Source of the DNA: CADEEV01 sp964442185
GTDB lineage: Bacteria; Acidobacteriota; Vicinamibacteria; Fen-336
Reading direction: 5' to 3'
Assembly: GCA_964442185.1 (NCBI GenBank)
Contig: CAYTWT010000083.1
Span: forward strand, 1 to 19,733
DNA length: 19,733 nucleotides
Part shown: positions 15,490-19,733 of the stretch, one piece after another
Numbering within the stretch: the first letter of the stretch is position 1
Layout of the letters: the number at the start of each line of letters is the position of its first letter
The notes under the pieces: model-generated
What the model was told of the DNA's origin: nothing
Database searches by the model: none
The model's input: the letters and a program-made list of their open reading frames with translations, nothing else
Position numbers and translations under genes: made by a program

Positions 15490-16146
15490 ATGCGAGGGAC
15501 CTCGACCATGTCCTCATCGATCGTGCGGCTGTACCGCCGGATCCGCTTCGGCGAACCAGTCATCGTCGTCTCCGGGCTGCCCCGCTCGGGCACCTCGATG
15601 CTGATGAAGATGCTGGAAGCCGGGGGGCTGCAGGTCGTGACCGACGGCCAGCGCGCCGCCGACGAGGACAACCCCAAGGGGTATTACGAGGTCGAGCGGG
15701 TGAAGGACCTCGCCCGGGAGAAGGACAAGCGTTACCTGGCGGGCGCGCGCGGCAAGGTCGTCAAGATCATCTCCTTCCTGCTGAAGTCGCTGCCAGCGAA
15801 CCTCAACTACCGGGTGATCTTCGTCAAGCGCAACCTCGACGAGGTGCTCGCTTCGCAGCGGAAGATGCTCGTCCGCTGCGGCGAGGCGGACGACACGCCC
15901 GAGGAGCGCATGCGGGAGCTGCTCGAGACGGACCTCTTTCGGGCCGGCTACATGCTGCGCCACGCCCCGCAGTTCGAGTCGATCGAAGTCCAGTACGCCG
16001 AGCTCGTGGCCCGGCCCGAGGAGGAGGCGCGCCGCATCGCGGCGTTCCTGGGTGGCCGACTGGACGTCCGGGCCATGGTCAGCGTCGTCGACCCGGCTCT
16101 CTACCGGAACCGGGCCACCAAGCCTGGGGCGCCCGCCCGCCTGTAG
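15490..16146 (+). CDS. Small sulfotransferase-family protein (PAPS-dependent)
   Basis: 218-residue P-loop-type sulfotransferase. The 5'-phosphosulfate loop is GLPRSGTSMLMKML (29-42), with Arg32, Ser33, Gly34 and Thr35 in the expected places. The 3'-phosphate site is FVKRNLDEVLASQ (111-123), with Arg114 and Ser122. By family it transfers a sulfo group from PAPS to a hydroxyl or amino group on a glycan, lipid or small molecule; the acceptor is not predictable. There is no signal peptide or membrane segment, so it should be cytoplasmic. An acidic motif (DEDNPKGYYE, 58-67) follows the first site. Two starts compete: ATG at 15490 (GGGAAAGG directly in front, GGGGAG 10 nt back) and ATG at 15508 (AGGGA 8 nt back). 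It ends 8 bp before the convergent sulfatase-like gene. Confidence 0.85.
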   Translation: MRGTSTMSSSIVRLYRRIRFGEPVIVVSGLPRSGTSMLMKMLEAGGLQVVTDGQRAADEDNPKGYYEVERVKDLAREKDKRYLAGARGKVVKIISFLLKSLPANLNYRVIFVKRNLDEVLASQRKMLVRCGEADDTPEERMRELLETDLFRAGYMLRHAPQFESIEVQYAELVARPEEEARRIAAFLGGRLDVRAMVSVVDPALYRNRATKPGAPARL

Positions 16147-16154
16147 CCCGGACC

Positions 16155-17558
16155 CTACTGCACGTACCCCAGCGAGCGGAGCTGCTCCAGCTGCGCCGAG
16201 TCGGGAGCCTTGCCGGGACCGGCCTCCGTCGCGTAGCGCTTGAGCTGCTCGCGCAGCGAGACGGCCACTTCGCGGTGCTTGCCCGAGACGTCCCGCTCCT
16301 GCCGCGGATCGGCCTTGAGGTCGTAGAGCTCCACGCGGTCGCCCGTGTCGAGAAGCGTCGCCCAGTCGGAGTAGAGGACGAGCTGTGGCGCGGCGGCATT
16401 CGTCCGCTGACCCGATGGCTCCGTCGCGAAGGTGGCGTCCTCCGCCACCGCCGGCTGAGCGGGCAGCTGGCGGAGCGCGAAGCGAGGGCCGCGCAGTCGG
16501 GCGAAGAACCCCGCGTCGGGGGCGAGTAGCGCCCGGCCGGCGAAGAGCGGCTCCGGCGGTAGGCCGGCCAGGCCCAGGACGGTCGGGGCCACGTCCAGCA
16601 GCTGGACCAGCGACGAGCCGACGCTGGGCGACACGTGACCCGGCCAGCGCAGCACGAGCGGCACCCGCAGCAGGTCGTCGTGCAGGCGCCCGGCGTGGTG
16701 GACCCGCTTCAGGTCGGGGCGAAAGCCCTCGCCGTTGCTGGAGGTGACGACCACGACGGTGCTCTGGTCGAGGCCCGCCTTCTTCAGCTCGGCAGCGAGC
16801 GCGCCCACTTCCTTGTCGACCTCCGCGATGGCGCCGCGGTAGAGCGCCCGCGCGTAGGCCACGTCCTCGGGTCCGGCCGCGAGTAGGGCGTCGATGACCT
16901 GCGGTCCGGCGGGCGAGCTGAGGTCGCGGACACCCCAGTCGGCGAACCTGCCCTGGTATCCGGGCAGCTCCCGTTTTGCCCACGCGTGGTGGGCGGGCTT
17001 GCCCAGGAACCAGCTGTGGGCCTCGTAGGTGTGGATCAGGGCGAAGAACGGCTGTTGGCCGTCCTTGCGGATCCAACCCATTGCGGCGGCGAAGGTTTTC
17101 GCGGCGCTGCTCCCCTTGGGGTCCCCGAAGACGTCCGCGCCCGCGGTGTTCTCGAAGGCCTGGAACCCGCGCTGGAGGAGCGGCCAGGCTACCTCCGTGA
17201 AGGCGCCGGTCCGATACCCACCCTTGGTCAGCGCCTCCCCCAGCGTGGCGACCTCCGCCGGCTTCGCGTCGCCGACACCGCGGCCATTCTTCCAGGGGTA
17301 CGTGGAGGTCAGCAGCGAAGAGACGGAGGGCACGTTCCAGGGCGCCTGGGCCACAGCGCGGTCGAAGCGCGCAGCCTCGGCGCACAGCGTGTCGATTTGC
17401 GGGGACGCCCCCGGCTTGTCGCCGTAGCAGCCCAGCCCGTCCGCCCGCAGGCTGTCCACGACGATGAGAACCACGTTGGGCTTCCGGGCGCTGCCGCAGC
17501 CAGCGGCCAGGAGCGGCGGGACGGCTGCGGCCACGACCCGGACGAGAAGGCGCTTCAT
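16155..17558 (-). CDS. Sulfatase-like lipoprotein with a degenerate active site
   Basis: 467 residues of sulfatase (PF00884-type) fold. The signal peptide ends in a good lipobox, LAAGC with Cys21. The N-terminal motif VVLIVVDSLRADGLGCYG (29-46) keeps metal ligand Asp35 and Asp40. The position that becomes formylglycine in true sulfatases (C/S-x-P-S-R) reads Asn75-Val-Pro-Ser-Val, so neither Cys/Ser nor the Arg is present. The usual TSDHGE metal motif reads TSSNGEGF (272-279), with Ser274 in place of Asp. RVPLVLRWPGH (298-308) and LYDLKADPRQERD (411-423) are normal family motifs. The protein ends LRSLGYVQ. I infer a surface-anchored protein that has lost sulfatase activity or uses different chemistry. 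The ATG follows GGGGGAG. It converges on the sulfotransferase gene. Confidence 0.88.
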   Translation of the reverse strand: MKRLLVRVVAAAVPPLLAAGCGSARKPNVVLIVVDSLRADGLGCYGDKPGASPQIDTLCAEAARFDRAVAQAPWNVPSVSSLLTSTYPWKNGRGVGDAKPAEVATLGEALTKGGYRTGAFTEVAWPLLQRGFQAFENTAGADVFGDPKGSSAAKTFAAAMGWIRKDGQQPFFALIHTYEAHSWFLGKPAHHAWAKRELPGYQGRFADWGVRDLSSPAGPQVIDALLAAGPEDVAYARALYRGAIAEVDKEVGALAAELKKAGLDQSTVVVVTSSNGEGFRPDLKRVHHAGRLHDDLLRVPLVLRWPGHVSPSVGSSLVQLLDVAPTVLGLAGLPPEPLFAGRALLAPDAGFFARLRGPRFALRQLPAQPAVAEDATFATEPSGQRTNAAAPQLVLYSDWATLLDTGDRVELYDLKADPRQERDVSGKHREVAVSLREQLKRYATEAGPGKAPDSAQLEQLRSLGYVQ

Positions 17559-17581
17559 CGTTCTCCCCCGCGCCCCGGTCC

Positions 17582-17608
17582 AAAAGGAAACGCGCCCGAC
17601 CGGGCGCG
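17582..17608 (-). terminator. Intrinsic terminator of the coaD-aminotransferase operon
   Basis: Read on the minus strand, CGCGCCCG (from 17608) pairs with CGGGCGCG (to 17591) around a 2-base loop, followed by TTTCCTTTT (17590-17582). A GC-rich stem followed by a T-rich run, 84 bp after the stop codon of the last gene, fits rho-independent termination. It also separates this operon from the sulfatase-like gene, whose start is 23 bp further on; no promoter for that gene could be picked out in the remaining space. Confidence 0.7.
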
Positions 17609-17692
17609 CCGGCCGAAAGCGCGGGCCTCAACCTAGCGCCCATGCCTGACCGAGGTCAAGCGCCCCGAATCGCCATCCCCGCCCGCGCGCGG

Positions 17693-18025
17693 CTAGTTCG
17701 CGCGCGGGCCCTGGAGGCCCAGCGTTTCCTGGACCGTGCGGCCTACTTCAAGGGCGAAGCGCTCCGCGTAGCTCATCACCGGGCCAACCGTCTCGTCCTT
17801 CTCCAGACGCTCGAGGCGGTGCATCGGGTAGAACAGCGTGACGAGACCCAGCAGGTCTTCTTCGCCGCGCGCCTCCTGCCGCATCCAGTCCTCGAAGGCC
17901 GCCAGGTCGATGCCACGCAGCACGATACCCGCGGGGGTCAGCGAGCCCAGGATGCCCCAGATCTTCTCCTTCGGATCGCGCAGGTAGAGGACGACCGGCG
18001 CACCGGGGCTCAGCTCGAAGCTCAC
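17693..18025 (-). CDS. Conserved-looking 110-residue protein of unknown function
   Basis: The GTG start at 18025 overlaps the stop of the aminotransferase by 4 nt (GTGA), so it is translationally coupled. The first half (SPGAPVVLYLRDPKEKIWGILGSL) looks like a small beta barrel, in the style of SH3 or LSm folds. The second half is helical and charged, with an HRLERLEKDETVGPV motif (about 68-82) and an amphipathic C-terminal helix. No catalytic residues, membrane segments or cysteines are seen. I recall similar short proteins annotated as hypothetical in Acidobacteriota-type genomes, but cannot confirm this here. The frame stays open far upstream, but that part is only a shadow of the aminotransferase. 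Its place at the end of the coaD operon gives little clue to function. Confidence 0.78.
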   Translation of the reverse strand: MSFELSPGAPVVLYLRDPKEKIWGILGSLTPAGIVLRGIDLAAFEDWMRQEARGEEDLLGLVTLFYPMHRLERLEKDETVGPVMSYAERFALEVGRTVQETLGLQGPRAN

Positions 18026-19239
18026 GCCGCGGCGCCGTTCCGCAGGCCCGCCAGGAATCTGGCAAGGCGCACGGCGCCCTCCTGCAACTCCTGCATCGAG
18101 CGCGCGAACGAAAGACGCATGTAGCCCGGGGCGCCGAAGCCTTCGCCCGGGACGAGCGCAACGCCCTCCTGTTCGAGCAGATGTCCGCCCAGGTCGAGTG
18201 TCGTGGGGAACTGCCGCGAGAGGTAGCCCTCGAAGTTGGGAAACAGGTAGAAAGCGCCGCCCGGCCGGACGCAGCTGAGACGCGGCATGGCCGAGACCGC
18301 GGCATGGATGAACTTGAAACGCGCGCTGTATTCGGCCCGCAGTGCCTCGACCAAGGCCTGAGGGCCCGTCAGGGCTTCGACTGCGCCTGCCATCGCGAAC
18401 GTCGTGGGGCACTGGGTCGAGTGGGAGACGAGCGCGGCGCACGCCTCAACGAGCGGCTTGCCGGCCAGGATCCAGCCGATCCGCCAGCCGGTCATGCAAT
18501 AGGTCTTCGACGCGGTGCCGAGGATCACGAAGCGCTCGCCCAATTCCTTCCTGATCGCACCGAGCAGCGCCGTGTCGGTCTCGACGAAGCTGAGGCGGGC
18601 ATAGGTGTCGTCGTAGATGAGGGTGATGCCCTTCTTCTTGCACAGCCGAGCGATCGCGAGCAGGTCCCCGGAGGCGATCACTGCGCCCGTCGGATTCGAC
18701 GGGCTGTTGATCAGCACCGCGCGCGTCTTCGGCGTCAGCGCGCGGGCGATCATCCGCGAGGTCACGTTCCAGCCGTCCTGCTCGCGGCACGTGACGAAGA
18801 CCGGCTTGGCGTCGGCGAGACGCGCCGCCTCGGCAAACGTGGGCCAATAGGGCGCCGGCAGGATCATCTCGTCGCGCTTGTCGAAGAGCGCCTGGCAGAC
18901 GAGGTAGAGGGCCTGCTTGCCGCCGATCGTGATCGCGCACTCGGCCGGGGCAAAGCTCACGCCGAAGTCCTCCTGGTAGCGCGCCACCACTGCCGCTCGC
19001 AGCTCGGGCACGCCCGCGGCGGGCGCGTACTTCGTCTTGCCCGCCAGCATGGCAGCGTGCGCCGCGGCGATGACGTGCGCTGGCGTCGGCTGGTCCGGCT
19101 CGCCCACGCTGAAGTCGAGCACGCTGCGCCCGCTCCCGCGCAGGGCCGTGGCCCGCTGGGACATCGCCATCGTCGGAGACACCTCGATCGCGCGGGCCCG
19201 CCGCGAGAGTGCTGGCCCACTGGCCTCCACCACCTTCAC
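18022..19239 (-). CDS. Class I aminotransferase, aspartate aminotransferase type Ib-like
   Basis: 405-residue fold-type I PLP enzyme, most like bacterial aspartate aminotransferases of subgroup Ib. Key parts: VGEPDQPTP (45-53), KYAPAAGVPELR (70-81), NSPSNPTG (178-185) with Asn182, Asp210 and Tyr213 (YDDTYA), Schiff-base Lys245 (TASKTYCMTGWRIGW) and the carboxylate-binding Arg375 (YMRLSFA). It would interconvert aspartate and oxaloacetate with glutamate and 2-oxoglutarate; some family members also act on prephenate or alanine. The start is GTG at 19239, overlapping the coaD stop by 4 nt, with AGGAGG five bases upstream. It is the middle gene of a coupled trio. Confidence 0.92.
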   Translation of the reverse strand: MKVVEASGPALSRRARAIEVSPTMAMSQRATALRGSGRSVLDFSVGEPDQPTPAHVIAAAHAAMLAGKTKYAPAAGVPELRAAVVARYQEDFGVSFAPAECAITIGGKQALYLVCQALFDKRDEMILPAPYWPTFAEAARLADAKPVFVTCREQDGWNVTSRMIARALTPKTRAVLINSPSNPTGAVIASGDLLAIARLCKKKGITLIYDDTYARLSFVETDTALLGAIRKELGERFVILGTASKTYCMTGWRIGWILAGKPLVEACAALVSHSTQCPTTFAMAGAVEALTGPQALVEALRAEYSARFKFIHAAVSAMPRLSCVRPGGAFYLFPNFEGYLSRQFPTTLDLGGHLLEQEGVALVPGEGFGAPGYMRLSFARSMQELQEGAVRLARFLAGLRNGAAA

Positions 19240-19733
19240 CTGACCCTCCTGCGGCGCCGGCGCGACGGAGTATGCCCCGGCGACGACGACTTCTCCTGGA
19301 GACGCCTCTCGACGAGCGCCGGCACCAGGCCACTCACGTCACCTCCCAGGTGGAACACTTCCTTGACGAGGCGCGACGAGAGATATGAGTAGCTCTCGGG
19401 CGCCATCATGAACACGGTCTCGATCCTCGGGTTCAGCCTGCGGTTCATCAGGGCCATCTGCAGCTCGTACTCGAAGTCCGAGATGGCGCGCAGGCCACGC
19501 ACGATCACCGACGCCCCGACCGTCATCGCATAGTCGACCAGCAGGCCCGAGAAGGTGTCGACACGCACGCGCGAATTCTTCCGGTAGGCCTGCCGGATCA
19601 ACTCGATCCGCTCGTCGATGGTGAAGAGCGGCTGTTTCTCGGAGTTGACCAGGATCGCGACGATCACCTCGTCGAAGACCGAGAGGCAGCGAGTGATGAT
19701 ATCGACGTGCCCGTTCGTGATCGGGTCGAACGT
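19236..19733 (-). CDS. coaD: Phosphopantetheine adenylyltransferase, 5' end cut by the window
   Basis: Adenylylates 4'-phosphopantetheine to dephospho-CoA, the penultimate step of CoA synthesis. 165 residues are visible, starting TFDPITNGHVDII, the nucleotidyltransferase motif with the TxGH signature, so only about ten N-terminal residues lie beyond 19733. Further family motifs are VIVRGLRAISDFEYELQMALMNR (residues 76-98 of the visible part) and SYLSSRLVKEVFHLGGDVSGLVP (116-138). After the usual end (about residue 148) there is an extra tail of about 17 residues finishing in six consecutive arginines and VR, which is unusual for CoaD. Internal GTG/ATG codons near 19667 are not the start. Its stop overlaps the next gene's start. 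Confidence 0.95.
   Translation of the reverse strand, partial: TFDPITNGHVDIITRCLSVFDEVIVAILVNSEKQPLFTIDERIELIRQAYRKNSRVRVDTFSGLLVDYAMTVGASVIVRGLRAISDFEYELQMALMNRRLNPRIETVFMMAPESYSYLSSRLVKEVFHLGGDVSGLVPALVERRLQEKSSSPGHTPSRRRRRRVR

Noticed and set aside
16128..16175. Terminator between the convergent sulfotransferase and sulfatase-like genes
   Set aside because: Only 8 bp separate the stop codons and I found no stem followed by a T-run.

Overview
This is a GC-rich bacterial chromosome segment (roughly two thirds G+C by eye), densely packed with genes, mostly on the minus strand. Genes overlap by 4 nt or sit within tens of bases of each other. No tRNA, rRNA, CRISPR array, insertion sequence or phage gene was recognised, and no gap exceeds about 170 bp. 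The gene set is that of an uncultured or little-studied Acidobacteriota-, Methylomirabilota- or 'deltaproteobacteria'-like lineage: an LDH-like malate dehydrogenase, an insert-bearing NADP isocitrate dehydrogenase, a class V aminotransferase next to serA, AlkP-superfamily phosphodiesterases and a sulfatase-like protein ending in an LRSLGY-type tail. The taxonomy is an inference with low certainty.

Region 1 (7-7178, minus strand) looks like one operon: class V aminotransferase, serA, icd, a GT-C membrane glycosyltransferase with TPR and beta-rich tail, then mdh. The first two genes fit the first two steps of serine synthesis from 3-phosphoglycerate. icd and mdh are TCA-cycle enzymes. The glycosyltransferase is the odd member. 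The leader (7179-7343) has a perfect palindrome and DnaA-box-like TGTGGA repeats.

Region 2 (7344-10133) holds a stand-alone IscS/NifS-type cysteine desulfurase (minus), a divergent small secreted protein of unknown function (plus), a hairpin repeat, and an agmatinase/arginase-family ureohydrolase (plus).

Region 3 (10159-17558) is the least explained part. A minus-strand operon encodes two paralogous AlkP-superfamily phosphodiesterases, a 66-residue ribbon-helix-helix protein and a three-segment membrane protein with a coiled-coil-like loop and an extracytoplasmic-type beta domain. Divergent from it is a small PAPS-type sulfotransferase, and convergent with that is a sulfatase-like lipoprotein that has lost key catalytic residues. 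Together they suggest modification or turnover of a surface lipid, glycan or phospho-polymer, but no substrate can be read from the sequence. This is the best candidate for an undescribed system.

Region 4 (17582-19733, minus) is a second operon: coaD (its 5' end lies outside the window), an aspartate-type aminotransferase and a conserved 110-residue protein of unknown function, coupled by 4-nt overlaps and closed by a likely intrinsic terminator.
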